A stretch of 64,000 nt of DNA from Amycolatopsis thailandensis (lineage in GTDB: Bacteria; Actinomycetota; Actinomycetes; Mycobacteriales; Pseudonocardiaceae), in assembly GCF_002234405.1 (NCBI RefSeq), contig NZ_NMQT01000025.1, forward strand, positions 21,525-85,524, in the 5' to 3' direction. Numbering within the stretch: position 1 is the stretch's first letter; the number at the start of each line of letters is the position of its first letter. The translations under genes and the position numbers were made by a program. Below the pieces are notes generated by a model. The model ran no database searches. It was not told the DNA's origin and saw only the letters and a list, made by a program, of their open reading frames with translations. This document shows positions 18,223 to 27,415 of the stretch, in pieces.

Positions 18223-19374
18223 TCAGGCCTGCTTCGCGACCAGGTCCCAGCCTTCGACGTCTTCCGGCTTACGCGGCTCCGGCCCGACGTACTTGGCCGA
18301 AGGCCGCACGAGACGGCCGGTCTTCTTCTGCTCCAGGATGTGCGCGGCCCAGCCGGCGGTGCGCGCCGAGCTGAACATCGCGGGCATCATGTGCGGCGGA
18401 ACCTGGGCGAAGTCCAGGATCACGGCCGCCCAGAACTCGACGTTGGTCTCGATCGGGTGGTCCGGACGCCGCTCGCGCAGCTCCTTCAGCGCCACCTGCT
18501 CCAGCTCCGCGGCCGCTTCGTAGCGCGACGCGCCGAGCTCCTGGCAGGTGCGGCGCAGCACGCGCGCCCGCGGGTCCTCCGCGCGGTACACGCGGTGCCC
18601 GAAGCCCATCATCCGTTCCTTGCGGTCCAGGATGCCCTTGACCAGGCCGACCGCGTCACCGGTCTTCTCGACCTCTTCGATCATCGGCAGCACCCGCGCC
18701 GGCGCACCACCGTGCAGCGGGCCGGACATGGCGCCGATCGCGCCGGACAGGGCCGCGGCGACGTCGGCGCCGGTCGAGGCGATGACGCGGGCGGTGAAGG
18801 TGGAGGCGTTGAGACCGTGCTCGGCGGCCGAGACCCAGTAGGCGTCGATGGCCTTGACGTGGGCGGGGTCGGGCTCGCCGCGCCAGCGGACCATGAACCG
18901 CTCGGTGATCGACGCGGCCTCGTCGACCCGCGTCTGCGGGACTGCGGGCTGCCCGATGCCGCGCGCGGACTGGGCGACGTAGGAAAGCGCCATCACCGAC
19001 GCGCGGGCCAGCTGGTCGCGGGCCTCGTCGTCGCTGATGTCGAGCAGCGGCCGGTAACCCCAGATGGGGGCGAGCATGGCCAGCGCGGCCTGGACGTCGA
19101 CCCGGACGTCACCGGTGTGCACCGGCAGCGGGAACGGTTCGGCGGGCGGTAGCCCGTGGCCGAACCGGCTGTCGACGAGAAGACCCCAGACGTCACCGAA
19201 GGTCACCTTGCCGGCGAGATCCTCGATGTCGACACCGCGATAGCGCAGCGCGCCACCGTCACGGTCGGGCTCGGCGATTTCGGTCTTGAAGGCGACGACG
19301 CCTTCGAGACCCGGTCGGAAACCGTCGTCGACCTGGTCGGACGGCTGATTGGTGCTGATCGTGGAGGTACTCAC
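18223..19374 (-). CDS. citA: Citrate synthase 2 (CitA type)
   Basis: 383 residues. Citrate synthase converts acetyl-CoA and oxaloacetate to citrate. Motifs include GPLHGGAPARV, the substrate-binding MMGFGHRVYRAEDPRA and NVEFWAAVILDFAQVP. The sequence belongs with the shorter actinobacterial CitA type rather than GltA, which is also present here at 49911. The GTG at 19374 has AAAGG upstream; the frame reaching 19482 adds residues with no family match. Methylcitrate synthase activity cannot be excluded. Single gene, divergent from the urease operon. Confidence 0.88.
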   Translation of the reverse strand: MSTSTISTNQPSDQVDDGFRPGLEGVVAFKTEIAEPDRDGGALRYRGVDIEDLAGKVTFGDVWGLLVDSRFGHGLPPAEPFPLPVHTGDVRVDVQAALAMLAPIWGYRPLLDISDDEARDQLARASVMALSYVAQSARGIGQPAVPQTRVDEAASITERFMVRWRGEPDPAHVKAIDAYWVSAAEHGLNASTFTARVIASTGADVAAALSGAIGAMSGPLHGGAPARVLPMIEEVEKTGDAVGLVKGILDRKERMMGFGHRVYRAEDPRARVLRRTCQELGASRYEAAAELEQVALKELRERRPDHPIETNVEFWAAVILDFAQVPPHMMPAMFSSARTAGWAAHILEQKKTGRLVRPSAKYVGPEPRKPEDVEGWDLVAKQA

Positions 19375-19665
19375 TGTGGTGAAACCTTTCGATGCGCATT
19401 CCCCGGCTTTGTGTTCATGCGTGGACGGGATACACGCAGCGAAGGCGCGCCTCATCGCACGGATGGACAAACTTTGCTCCACGTCGGGTCCAGGGGCAAT
19501 CGAAAGATGTGGTGCTTTCGGTCACGATTACGAGAACGATTCAGTGAAAACGACCCTCGTACGCGAAGAGTTACGGCGGCGTTCACTTTGCGTGTACCGG
19601 CCGCCGAGGTAAATCCTGTGTTTCGGGAACCGGCGCCGACCGGTTTCCGGTGATACACCTTTCTC

Positions 19666-19968
19666 ATGCACCTGAGCCCCCAGGAGCGGGACAAACTGCT
19701 CATCCACGTCGCCGCGGACGTAGCTCGCAAACGCCTGGAGCGGGGGGTGCTGCTGAACTACCCCGAGGCGGTCGCGCTGATCACCGACCACGTCCTCGAA
19801 GGCGCCCGTGACGGCCGGACGGTGAGCGAACTCGTCGCGAGCGGGCGTTCGGTCCTCTCGCGGGCGCAGGTACTGGACGGCATTCCCGAGATGGTCGACT
19901 CCGTGCAGGTCGAAGCCACCTTCCCGGACGGCACGAAGCTCGTCACCGTGCACGACCCGATCGTCTAG
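19666..19968 (+). CDS. ureA: Urease subunit gamma
   Basis: 100 residues, the standard length of the small gamma subunit of the nickel enzyme that splits urea to ammonia and carbamate. Typical motifs: [21 protein letters not shown] at the start and [21 protein letters not shown]. First gene of ureABCFGD. There is no clear ribosome binding site; GATACA ends about 8 nt before the ATG, so the transcript may be leaderless. 291 bp separate it from citA, and I see no distinct operator there. Confidence 0.96.
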   Translation: MHLSPQERDKLLIHVAADVARKRLERGVLLNYPEAVALITDHVLEGARDGRTVSELVASGRSVLSRAQVLDGIPEMVDSVQVEATFPDGTKLVTVHDPIV

Positions 19969-19980
19969 AAAGGGCCGCGA

Positions 19981-20274
19981 GTGCGACCAGGAGAGATCAT
20001 CACCGGCGACGGGCCGGTCGAACTGAACCCCGGCAGGCCGCGGGTCCGGCTGCTCGTGCGGAACCTCGGCGACCGGCCCGTGCAGGTCGGCTCGCACTAC
20101 CATTTCGCGGCGGTCAATCCCGGACTCGAATTCGACCGGGGGGCCGCGCGAGGGCATCGGCTCGACGTGCCCGCGGGAACTTCGGTGCGTTTCGAACCGG
20201 GCGTCGAACGCGAAGTCGACCTCGTCCCGCTGGCCGGGGACCGCGCGGTGCCCGGATTGCGCAAGGAGTCCTGA
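19981..20274 (+). CDS. ureB: Urease subunit beta
   Basis: 97 residues. It starts at a GTG preceded by GAAAGGG, 12 bp after ureA. Family signatures are [32 protein letters not shown] and [15 protein letters not shown]. It packs with UreA and UreC in the apoenzyme. The stop overlaps the ureC start (TGATG). Confidence 0.96.
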   Translation: MRPGEIITGDGPVELNPGRPRVRLLVRNLGDRPVQVGSHYHFAAVNPGLEFDRGAARGHRLDVPAGTSVRFEPGVEREVDLVPLAGDRAVPGLRKES

Positions 20275-21995
20275 TGCCGTCGATCGATCGCGAGCGCTAC
20301 GCCGAACTCTTCGGCCCGACCACCGGCGACAAAATCCGTCTCGCGGACACGGATCTGCTCATCGAGGTCACCGAGGACCGCAGTATGGGCCCGTCCGGCA
20401 GCGGCGACGAGGTGCTGTTCGGCGGCGGCAAGGTGATCCGCGAATCCATGGGCCAGGGGATGGCGACCCGGGCCGAGGGCGCGCCGGACCTGATCATCAC
20501 CGGCGCGGTGATCCTGGACCACTGGGGGATCGTCAAGGCCGACGTCGGCGTCCGGGACGGCCGGATCGTCGGCATCGGCAAGGCAGGCAACCCGGACACG
20601 ATGGACGGGGTGGATCCGGCGCTGGTCGTCGGCCCGTCCACGGAGGTGCTGTCCGGCAACGGGAAGATCCTGACCGCGGGCGGGATCGACTGCCACGTCC
20701 ACTTCATCTGCCCACAGCTGACCGACACCGCTCTCGCGTCCGGGCTCACCACGCTGGTCGGCGGCGGGACCGGGCCGGTCGAGGGCAGCAAGGCCACCAC
20801 CGTCACGCCCGGTGCGTGGAACCTCGGCCGGATGCTGCGGGCGATGGACGGCCAGCCGGTCAACGTCCTGTTGCTGGGCAAGGGGAACACCGTCCGGCAC
20901 GAGGCACTGCGCGAACAGCTCGCCGCCGGCGCGGGCGGGTTCAAACTGCACGAGGACTGGGGCAGCACCCCCGCCGCGATCGACGCCTGCCTCACCGTCG
21001 CCGACGAATCCGGCGTCCAGGTGGCGATCCACACCGACACGCTGAACGAGGCAGGCTTCCTGGAGTCCACTGTGGACGCCATCGGCGGCCGGTCGATCAA
21101 CGCGTACCACACCGAAGGCGCGGGCGGCGGGCACGCGCCGGACATCATCCAGGTCGCCGGGCTGCCCAACATCCTGCCGTCGTCGACGAATCCGACGCGC
21201 CCGCACACCGCGAACACCCTCGACGAGCATCTCGACATGCTCGTCGTCTGCCATCACCTGAACCCGTCCGTACCCGAGGACCTGGCGTTCGCCGAAAGCC
21301 GGATCCGGCCGACGACCATCGCGGCCGAGGACGTCCTGCACGACCTCGGCGCGATTTCGATGATGAGCTCGGATTCGCAGGCGATGGGCCGGATCGGCGA
21401 GGTGATCATCCGGACCTGGCAGACCGCGCACGTGATGAAACGGCGGCGCGGCGCATTGCCGGGCGACGGTGCCGCCGACAACCTGCGGGCTCGTCGCTAT
21501 GTCGCCAAATACACCATCAACCCCGCGATCGCGCACGGCATGGACCGCGAGATCGGCTCGGTGGAGGTCGGGAAACTCGCGGATCTCGTGCTGTGGGAAC
21601 CGAAGTTCTTCGGCGTCCGGCCGCATGTCGTGCTCAAAGGCGGATTCCCCGCGTGGGCGGCGATGGGCGACGCGAACGCGTCCATCCCGACGCCGCAACC
21701 GGTGCTGGCGCGGCCGATGTTCGGTGCGGACCCGGGGGTCGCGGCCGCGAGCAGCTTCCATTTCGTCGCGCCGGAAGCGCTGGAAAACGGGGTGGCGGAA
21801 CGGTTCGGCATCGCGCGGAAACTCGTGCCGATCGCGAACACCCGCTCGCGCGGCAAGGCGGACATGGTGCTCAACGACGCCACACCGGACATCCGGGTGG
21901 AGCCGGACAGTTTCGCCGTGCACGTCGACGGCGAGCTCATCGAACCGAAACCGGTGACCGAACTGCCCATGGCGCAAAGGTACTTTTTGTTTTGA
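20274..21995 (+). CDS. ureC: Urease subunit alpha (catalytic)
   Basis: 573 residues, full length. The amidohydrolase barrel shows all hallmarks: GGIDCHVHF (nickel histidines, about residue 137), the carbamylated lysine in FKLHEDWG (about 224), [28 protein letters not shown] (catalytic His near 322) and [10 protein letters not shown]. With UreA and UreB it forms the active enzyme, releasing ammonia from urea for nitrogen supply or acid resistance. Coupled at both ends (TGATG with ureB and with ureF). Confidence 0.97.
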   Translation: MPSIDRERYAELFGPTTGDKIRLADTDLLIEVTEDRSMGPSGSGDEVLFGGGKVIRESMGQGMATRAEGAPDLIITGAVILDHWGIVKADVGVRDGRIVGIGKAGNPDTMDGVDPALVVGPSTEVLSGNGKILTAGGIDCHVHFICPQLTDTALASGLTTLVGGGTGPVEGSKATTVTPGAWNLGRMLRAMDGQPVNVLLLGKGNTVRHEALREQLAAGAGGFKLHEDWGSTPAAIDACLTVADESGVQVAIHTDTLNEAGFLESTVDAIGGRSINAYHTEGAGGGHAPDIIQVAGLPNILPSSTNPTRPHTANTLDEHLDMLVVCHHLNPSVPEDLAFAESRIRPTTIAAEDVLHDLGAISMMSSDSQAMGRIGEVIIRTWQTAHVMKRRRGALPGDGAADNLRARRYVAKYTINPAIAHGMDREIGSVEVGKLADLVLWEPKFFGVRPHVVLKGGFPAWAAMGDANASIPTPQPVLARPMFGADPGVAAASSFHFVAPEALENGVAERFGIARKLVPIANTRSRGKADMVLNDATPDIRVEPDSFAVHVDGELIEPKPVTELPMAQRYFLF

Positions 21996-22669
21996 TGGAC
22001 CTCTCCGCGCTCATCCTCGCCGACTCCCGCTTCCCCGGGGGCGGGCACGTCCATTCCGGCGGGCTCGAAGAAGCCGTCACCCGGAAGCTGATCACGCACG
22101 AACGCGACCTGCCGGGGTTCCTCTCCGGCCGCCTGCGCACGGCGGGTGCGCTGGCCGCCGTGTTCGCCGCCGCGTCGGCGCACGCTGCCGCGCGAAACGT
22201 CCGAAGTGGACATTGGCGACGGCTCGACCTCGAACTCGACGCCAGAACGCCGTCGCTCGCGCAGCGGGAGGCGTCCCGTGCGCAGGGGCGGGGAACGGCG
22301 AGGGCGGGCAAGGCGGCGTGGCCGTCGCCGGTGCTTTCCCGGCTGCTGGAGGAAACCCCGCGACCGCACCATCCGGTGATCGTCGGTGCGCTGATCGGGG
22401 TGCCCTTCGACGCGGCGATGGCGGTCGCGTACCTCGCGATCAGCGGTCCGGCGAGCGCGGCGGTGCGGCTGCTCGGGCTCGATCCGTTCGCCGTCAACGC
22501 CGTCGTGGCCCGGCTTTCGCACGAGGTCCGGGACGTCTCCTCGCGCGCGGCCGAGGTCGCGGGGGACGACCCGGCGGAACTCCCGGCGCCGGGGTCTCCG
22601 GCGCTCGATCTGTTCGCCGAGGCACACGCCCGGCACCACAAGGAAGAGGTGCGTCTCTTTGCCAGCTGA
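21995..22669 (+). CDS. ureF: Urease accessory protein UreF
   Basis: 224 residues, helical UreF family, starting [25 protein letters not shown]. UreF joins UreD and UreG on the apoenzyme and gates nickel and carbon dioxide insertion. The ATG overlaps the ureC stop (TGATG). UreG starts 11 bp before its end. There is no ureE in the cluster, as in many actinobacteria. Confidence 0.93.
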   Translation: MDLSALILADSRFPGGGHVHSGGLEEAVTRKLITHERDLPGFLSGRLRTAGALAAVFAAASAHAAARNVRSGHWRRLDLELDARTPSLAQREASRAQGRGTARAGKAAWPSPVLSRLLEETPRPHHPVIVGALIGVPFDAAMAVAYLAISGPASAAVRLLGLDPFAVNAVVARLSHEVRDVSSRAAEVAGDDPAELPAPGSPALDLFAEAHARHHKEEVRLFAS

Positions 22670-23366
22670 GCATGGTCATGGACACGGTCACGTCCACCCG
22701 GTCAACTTCGACCCGACCGCCGCGGAGCCCGATCACTACGACCCGGCGCCGACCGCGGGCCGCGCGTACCGGATCGGCATCGGCGGGCCGGTGGGCAGCG
22801 GGAAGACCGCGCTCACCGCGGCGCTGTGCCGGGCGCTCGGCGACGAGGTGAACCTCGCCGTCGTCACCAACGACATCTACACCACCGAGGACGCCGATTT
22901 CCTGCGCAAGGCCGGGGTGCTCGACCCGGAGCGGATCGAGGCCGTGCAGACCGGCGCGTGCCCGCACACCGCGATCCGCGACGACATCACCGCGAACCTC
23001 GACGCCGTCGAACGGCTGGAGGAGCGGTTCCCCGGGCTGGATCTGGTGATCATCGAAAGCGGCGGGGACAACCTCACCGCGGTGTTCAGCCGGGGGCTCG
23101 CCGACAGTCAGGTCTTCGTGGTCGACGTCGCGGGCGGCGACAAGGTGCCGCGCAAGGGCGGGCCGGGCGTGACGACGGCGGATCTGCTGGTGATCAACAA
23201 GATCGACATCGCGCATCTGGTCGGCGCGGACATGGACGTGATGACCTCGGACGCGCACCGGATGCGAGGCGAACTCCCCGTGATCACGCAGTCCCTTGTG
23301 GACACTCCGAACGCGCCCGCGGTCGCGGACTGGGTGCGCTCGCTGCTCCCGGTCAACGCGGGGTGA
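22659..23366 (+). CDS. ureG: Urease accessory GTPase UreG with His-rich N-terminus
   Basis: 235 residues from a TTG start at 22659, with AGGAAGAGG 9 nt upstream and no other in-frame start before the conserved region. The His-rich leader ([10 protein letters not shown], residues 5-14) can hold nickel and may stand in for the missing UreE (inference). Walker A is GPVGSGKT (43-50), then the metal-binding CPH motif in [18 protein letters not shown] and NKID. UreG hydrolyses GTP to drive nickel delivery. It overlaps ureF by 11 bp and ureD by 4 bp. Confidence 0.95.
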   Translation: MPAEHGHGHGHVHPVNFDPTAAEPDHYDPAPTAGRAYRIGIGGPVGSGKTALTAALCRALGDEVNLAVVTNDIYTTEDADFLRKAGVLDPERIEAVQTGACPHTAIRDDITANLDAVERLEERFPGLDLVIIESGGDNLTAVFSRGLADSQVFVVDVAGGDKVPRKGGPGVTTADLLVINKIDIAHLVGADMDVMTSDAHRMRGELPVITQSLVDTPNAPAVADWVRSLLPVNAG

Positions 23367-24076
23367 AGGCGCACGCGCGGCTGACCGCCTGCTTCGAGGG
23401 CGGCCGGACCGTTCTGCGTGAGCTGCGCTCGATGGCGCCGCTCACACTGCTCCCCAAGCGGGGCACCGGTGCGTCGGCGGTGGTGCACCTGGTCAACTCG
23501 GCGACCTCGCCGTTGGGTGGCGACGAGCTGAAGCTGACCATCCGCGTCGGCCCCGGTGCTTCGCTGCGGATTTCCGGTGTCGCGGCGACCATCGCGCTCC
23601 CCGGGTTGCACGGTGAGGGCAGCTCGTCCCTTGTGGACGTCGTCGTGGAGGCGGGTGGCTCGCTGGAGTATCTGCCGGAGCCGACCGTCGTGACCGCCCG
23701 GGCCCGGCACTCTGCTGTGCTTCGGGCCGCTTTGGCGGAGGATGCCTGTCTGCACACGCGGGAGGTGCTCGTACTCGGCCGGGCGGGTGAGCAGCCCGGG
23801 TCTCTGGTGACCACGCAGCACGTGACGCGGGGTGAAGTACCGGTACTTCGGCAGACGCTGGAGATCGGGGACTCCATTTTGGACTCCAGTCTGGCGCATC
23901 TGGCCGGACGGCGGGTGCTGGCGACCGATCTGGTCGTCGGTGGCCCTTCGGTTCCTGAAGCTTGCGGCGACTGGTGGTCTCGCACCTCGCTTGCCGCCGG
24001 AGGGATACTCACGACGTCGTTGGCGCCGGATGCCGTGACCGCGCTCCGGGTTTTCGACGGCGCCCAGGTGTCATGA
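23363..24076 (+). CDS. ureD: Urease accessory protein UreD (UreH)
   Basis: 237 residues of the UreD beta-helical scaffold that binds the urease apoenzyme and recruits UreF and UreG. Family features: [15 protein letters not shown] segment ([19 protein letters not shown]), GGDELKLTI and [18 protein letters not shown]. The GTG overlaps the ureG stop (GTGA). Last gene of the operon; its TGA lies within the hairpin at 24068. Confidence 0.9.
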   Translation: MKAHARLTACFEGGRTVLRELRSMAPLTLLPKRGTGASAVVHLVNSATSPLGGDELKLTIRVGPGASLRISGVAATIALPGLHGEGSSSLVDVVVEAGGSLEYLPEPTVVTARARHSAVLRAALAEDACLHTREVLVLGRAGEQPGSLVTTQHVTRGEVPVLRQTLEIGDSILDSSLAHLAGRRVLATDLVVGGPSVPEACGDWWSRTSLAAGGILTTSLAPDAVTALRVFDGAQVS

Positions 24077-24124
24077 GGGGTCCCCTTAAGACAAAATTCG
24101 TCTTAAGGGGACCCCTCATGACAC
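24068..24124. terminator. Perfect 25-bp hairpin, GAGGGGTCCCCTTAAGAC family
   Basis: 24068-24092 pairs exactly with 24100-24124 around AAAATTC. It lies between the convergent ureD and lipase genes and contains the ureD stop codon. A related copy follows gltA at 51245. Confidence 0.8.
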
Positions 24125-24144
24125 GCTCACGGACCGACTCCCCG

Positions 24145-25239
24145 TCAGAACTTGGTGCCCAGCCAGGTCATCGCGACCGGGCCGCCCGCCGAGACGCCGC
24201 CGATGTGTTCCAGCAGCGGGAACTCCTGCCAGGTGACGTCGGCACCGAGGGCGCGGTAGCGGTCGCGCAGGCCTTTGCCGACCGACAGCGGGATCAGTTC
24301 GTCCAGTGACGCGTGGTAGAGGTAGACCGGCGCGCCCGGTTTGGTCTTACCCGCCAGGTTCTCGCCGAGGCGGGCCTGCCAGCGCGGGTCCGAGGAAACG
24401 TTCGGCACGGTCGTGAAGTCGTTGAGACGCGCGAAAGGCGCCGCCGCGCCGAGTTCGACGGTGCAGGCTTCCTTGACCTTCGCGACGGCCTTCTCGCCCT
24501 TCGCGTTGAGCACGTTGTCGAACGGCAGTTCCGGGTACGCGGCCGCGTAGCCGACAGCCGCGCCGAGCACGAGACCGAACGCCGGTCCGCCGTCGTTGAA
24601 CTTCAGGACCGCGTTCAGATCCGCCGGGACACCGCCTTCCGCGACGCCGACCAGGTTGACGTCGGGAGCGTAGGACGGTTGCAGTTCGCCGGCGAACGCC
24701 GCGGCCTGACCTCCTTGTGAGTAGCCGAAAACGCCGACCGGGCCGGTCTTCGACAGTCCCGCTTCGGGGACCCGGGCGGCGGCGCGGGCGGCGTCGAGGA
24801 CGGCCCGGCCTTCCGACTGACCGACGGCGTAGGTGTGCGTGCCCGAGGTGCCGAGGCCTTCGTAGTCGGTCACGACGACCGCCCAGCCGCGCGAAAGCGC
24901 TTGGCTCATCAGGAGGACTTCGTTCTCGGACCCGTTCGTCAGCCGCTTCGACGGCGCGCACCGGTCGCCGAGGCCGTGGGTGCCGACGGCGTAGCTGATC
25001 AGCGGGCGCGGCCCTTTCGTCCACGGGGTGGGCGGCACCAGCAGGATGCCCGACACCGTGTTCGGCTTCCCTGTCGCCGAGGTCGAGCGGTAGTTGAGTT
25101 TCCAGGCCTTCGCCGGAGCGGTGGCGACGACCGGTTTGTAGTCGACTAGGTCCCCTGGCGCGCTTGGCGCGGCTTGCGCGGCGGGCGCGCCGATGAGGGT
25201 GGCTGCGAGGGCTGAGACCAGAACTGTCCGAAGCGTCAT
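24145..25239 (-). CDS. Secreted lipase, LIP family
   Basis: 364 residues with a signal peptide (MTLRTVLVSALAATLIGAP, cleavage after AQA). It has the secretory-lipase alpha/beta hydrolase fold: nucleophile motif GYSQGG, and a C-terminal YLYHASLDELIPLSVG containing the acid residue. The final His is in LLEHIGG. The ATG at 25239 has GGAGACGG upstream; the frame to 25302 adds residues before the signal peptide. It is divergent from a TetR gene that probably controls it. Exported esterase/lipase activity is inferred from the family. Confidence 0.88.
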   Translation of the reverse strand: MTLRTVLVSALAATLIGAPAAQAAPSAPGDLVDYKPVVATAPAKAWKLNYRSTSATGKPNTVSGILLVPPTPWTKGPRPLISYAVGTHGLGDRCAPSKRLTNGSENEVLLMSQALSRGWAVVVTDYEGLGTSGTHTYAVGQSEGRAVLDAARAAARVPEAGLSKTGPVGVFGYSQGGQAAAFAGELQPSYAPDVNLVGVAEGGVPADLNAVLKFNDGGPAFGLVLGAAVGYAAAYPELPFDNVLNAKGEKAVAKVKEACTVELGAAAPFARLNDFTTVPNVSSDPRWQARLGENLAGKTKPGAPVYLYHASLDELIPLSVGKGLRDRYRALGADVTWQEFPLLEHIGGVSAGGPVAMTWLGTKF

Positions 25240-25330
25240 TGCCGTCTCCAGTTTGGTAATCGAGATTTTCGCAATGTAGGCGGTGTTGGTAGCATCTGGC
25301 AATCCCTGTTACCGAATCGGGGGAGGACGA

Positions 25331-25951
25331 GTGGCCCGCACGTACGGCGGGGTCGCACCGGAGCAGCGGCGCGCCGAACGGCGTGAGCGCCTGCTCGTGG
25401 CGGCCCTGGACCTGTTCACCTCGACGGGCTACCGCCAGGCGAAGATCACCGAGTTGTGTACCCGGGCAGGCGTCTCCACGCGGAACTTCTACGAGGAGTT
25501 CGAGAGCAAGGAGAAGGTGCTGCTGACCCTGCACGAGCGCATCAACGCCCTCGCGCTGGAGCACGTCACCGGCACGCTGGAACGGCTGGAGGACGCCGAC
25601 GCGGTCACCCGGATCGGGACGCTACTGGACGTCTTCGTCGGCACCGTCACCTCGGATCCGCGGATGCCGCGGCTGAACTACGTCGAAGCGGTCGGTGTCA
25701 GCGCCGCTTTGGAGGCGCAGCACCAGGAATGGGTCGACCGGTGGGCCGCGTTCATCGAAGCCGAGGCCCGGCACGCCGCCGCGCACGGCGTGGCGCCGGA
25801 TCGCGACTACCACCTGACGGCGATCGCGCTCGTCGGCGCGGCGACCGGGCTGCTGCGCGAGTGGCAGGCGCATACTCCGCCGTTGCCGGTCGCCGACGTC
25901 GCCGCCGAGCTCCGGGCCCTGATGCTGGCCGCGATCACCCGCCCGGCCTGA
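25331..25951 (+). CDS. TetR-family transcriptional regulator
   Basis: 206 residues from a GTG preceded by GGGGGAGGACGA. The helix-turn-helix has KITELCTRAGVSTRNFYEEFESKE, and the C-terminal ligand domain is all helical. Divergent from the secreted lipase. The 91-bp gap has opposed GGTA/TACC half-sites (TTTGGTAAT, TTGGTAGC, GTTACCGAA) that could be its operator. TAGCAT at 25290 is a possible -10. Confidence 0.87.
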   Translation: MARTYGGVAPEQRRAERRERLLVAALDLFTSTGYRQAKITELCTRAGVSTRNFYEEFESKEKVLLTLHERINALALEHVTGTLERLEDADAVTRIGTLLDVFVGTVTSDPRMPRLNYVEAVGVSAALEAQHQEWVDRWAAFIEAEARHAAAHGVAPDRDYHLTAIALVGAATGLLREWQAHTPPLPVADVAAELRALMLAAITRPA

Positions 25952-25958
25952 CCCCGCG

Positions 25959-26014
25959 TTTCGTCCTCTGAATGCGGTAGATGCACGCGCAAGTACCGCA
26001 TCCAGAGGACGAAA
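25959..26014. terminator. Intergenic inverted repeat, GTCCTCTGRATGCGGTA family
   Basis: The 21-nt arms 25959-25979 and 25994-26014 pair with a single G-T wobble around a 14-nt loop. It lies between the convergent TetR and cvnD genes. Confidence 0.75.
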
Positions 26015-26018
26015 TGCG

Positions 26019-26612
26019 TCAGGAGGCGGCGGAGGCCCGCCGGAAGGTGTTGTGCAGCACCGCGAGCAGCGCGTCCCGCACCGAAAGCCGAGCTCGTGCG
26101 TCGAAGGTGATCAGCGGGACGTCCTCGCTCACCGCGAGCGCCCAGCGCACGTCTTCGAGATCGTGTTTGAGGGAGCCGTCGAAGACGTTCACCCCGACCA
26201 CGAACGGCAGCCCGGCCTTCTCGAAGTAGTCGACCGCCGGGTAGCAGTCGTCGAGGCGCCGGGTGTCGACGATGACGAGCGCGCCCAGCGCCCCGAGCAC
26301 GAGGTCGTGCCACATGAACCCGAACCGGTCCTGCCCCGGGGTGCCGAAGAGGTACAGCTTCACCTCTTCGTCGATGGTGATGCAGCCGAAGTCCAGCGCC
26401 ACCGTGGTGGTGGTCTTCGACGGCACCTCCCCGCCCGGGCCGTCGACGGCCGCGCCCGCCGAGGTCATGGCTGCCTCGGTGGTCAGCGGTTTGATCTCCG
26501 AGATCGCGCCGACGGTGGTGGTCTTGCCGACCCCGAACCCGCCCGCGATGACGATCTTGACCGGTGTCGGCGGCCTGGCCGACACCGGTTCAGCGAATTG
26601 CTTCGAGTCCAC
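26019..26612 (-). CDS. cvnD: Conservon GTPase-like protein CvnD
   Basis: 197 residues of the Ras-like CvnD family found in actinobacterial conservons. Walker A is GGFGVGKT (24-31), the switch region is around SKTTTTVALDFG, then LFGTPGQDRF (G3), and VNVFDG replaces the usual NKxD. It is peripheral to the membrane-bound CvnA, and with CvnB and CvnC forms a complex likened to a eukaryotic G-protein-coupled unit. It overlaps cvnC by 23 bp and is last in the operon. Confidence 0.93.
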   Translation of the reverse strand: MDSKQFAEPVSARPPTPVKIVIAGGFGVGKTTTVGAISEIKPLTTEAAMTSAGAAVDGPGGEVPSKTTTTVALDFGCITIDEEVKLYLFGTPGQDRFGFMWHDLVLGALGALVIVDTRRLDDCYPAVDYFEKAGLPFVVGVNVFDGSLKHDLEDVRWALAVSEDVPLITFDARARLSVRDALLAVLHNTFRRASAAS

Positions 26613-26970
26613 GAATGACCCTTTCGATCATGCCGAGGTCCTGGGTGAAAGCTCCGGCAGGGCGGCGCAGCACGACGTAGCCGAGCGCGGCGAGATCCGC
26701 CACGAGCACCCTGGCCACGCCGATGTGCAGGCCGAGCATCGCGGCCACTTCGGCGACGGATTTCGTTTCCCGGCAAAGGGAAACGATCTCCCGTCGTTCG
26801 AAGGTCAGCCTCGCCTGTGACGCCGCTCCGAGCCTGCTCGTGAGCACCTGTGCCTCGATTTCGAGCGTGCCGTCCACCGGCTGCGCGCGGCCGGCGGTGA
26901 GCAGATACGGGCGCAGCGGTGAGATGCCCTGTTCGGCGCCTCTCGGCTGAGGTACCTGATCGTCGCTCAT
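26590..26970 (-). CDS. cvnC: Conservon protein CvnC (DUF742)
   Basis: 126 residues. DUF742 is a winged-helix-like small protein; it has LRPYLLTAGRAQP and the invariant ERREIVSLCRETKSVAEVAA. It accompanies CvnA, B and D in all conservons. It starts 19 bp after cvnB and overlaps cvnD at its end. Confidence 0.93.
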   Translation of the reverse strand: MSDDQVPQPRGAEQGISPLRPYLLTAGRAQPVDGTLEIEAQVLTSRLGAASQARLTFERREIVSLCRETKSVAEVAAMLGLHIGVARVLVADLAALGYVVLRRPAGAFTQDLGMIERVIRGLEAIR

Positions 26971-26989
26971 TCCCTTGTCCCCTCGTCAG

Positions 26990-27415
26990 TTAGCTGCCGA
27001 CGCTCTTCTTGAGTTCCTCGATCAGCGCGGGGGTGAGCACCTCGGTGGCCCGGTTGGCGAACATCGCCATCTCGTAGGCGATCGTGCCGAGGCTGGCCTG
27101 CTTGGTGGCGAGCACGCCGAGCGAACAACCGATGCTGATCGTGCAGACCAGCAGGTAGCCCTGCTCCAGTTCGATGATGATCTTGTCGGGCGACCCGAGC
27201 GGGTGGCTCTCGGAGACGCCGTGCGCCAGTCCGAGCATCGCCGAGCAGATCGCGGCCAGCCGGTCGGCGTTGGCGCGTTCCAGTTCGGACGACATCGCGA
27301 TCAGCAGGCCGTCGGCCGAGACGGCGATCGCGCCCATCGCGCTCGCCGTGTTCTGTGCGAAGCGCGTCACCAACCAGTTGAAGTTCCGGGCTTCGACGCT
27401 GACTCCGGTCGTCAT
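26990..27415 (-). CDS. cvnB: Conservon protein CvnB (roadblock/LC7)
   Basis: 141 residues of the roadblock/LC7 fold, NWLVTRFAQNTASAMGAIAVSADG at the start and LVCTISIGCSLGVLATKQASLG in the core. It is thought to act as a co-regulator of the CvnD GTPase. The ATG overlaps the cvnA stop (ATGA). Confidence 0.93.
   Translation of the reverse strand: MTTGVSVEARNFNWLVTRFAQNTASAMGAIAVSADGLLIAMSSELERANADRLAAICSAMLGLAHGVSESHPLGSPDKIIIELEQGYLLVCTISIGCSLGVLATKQASLGTIAYEMAMFANRATEVLTPALIEELKKSVGS

Noticed and set aside
20097..21977. 626-codon minus-strand frame opposite ureC
   Set aside because: Mirror frame of a GC-rich gene; ureC has all catalytic motifs on the plus strand.
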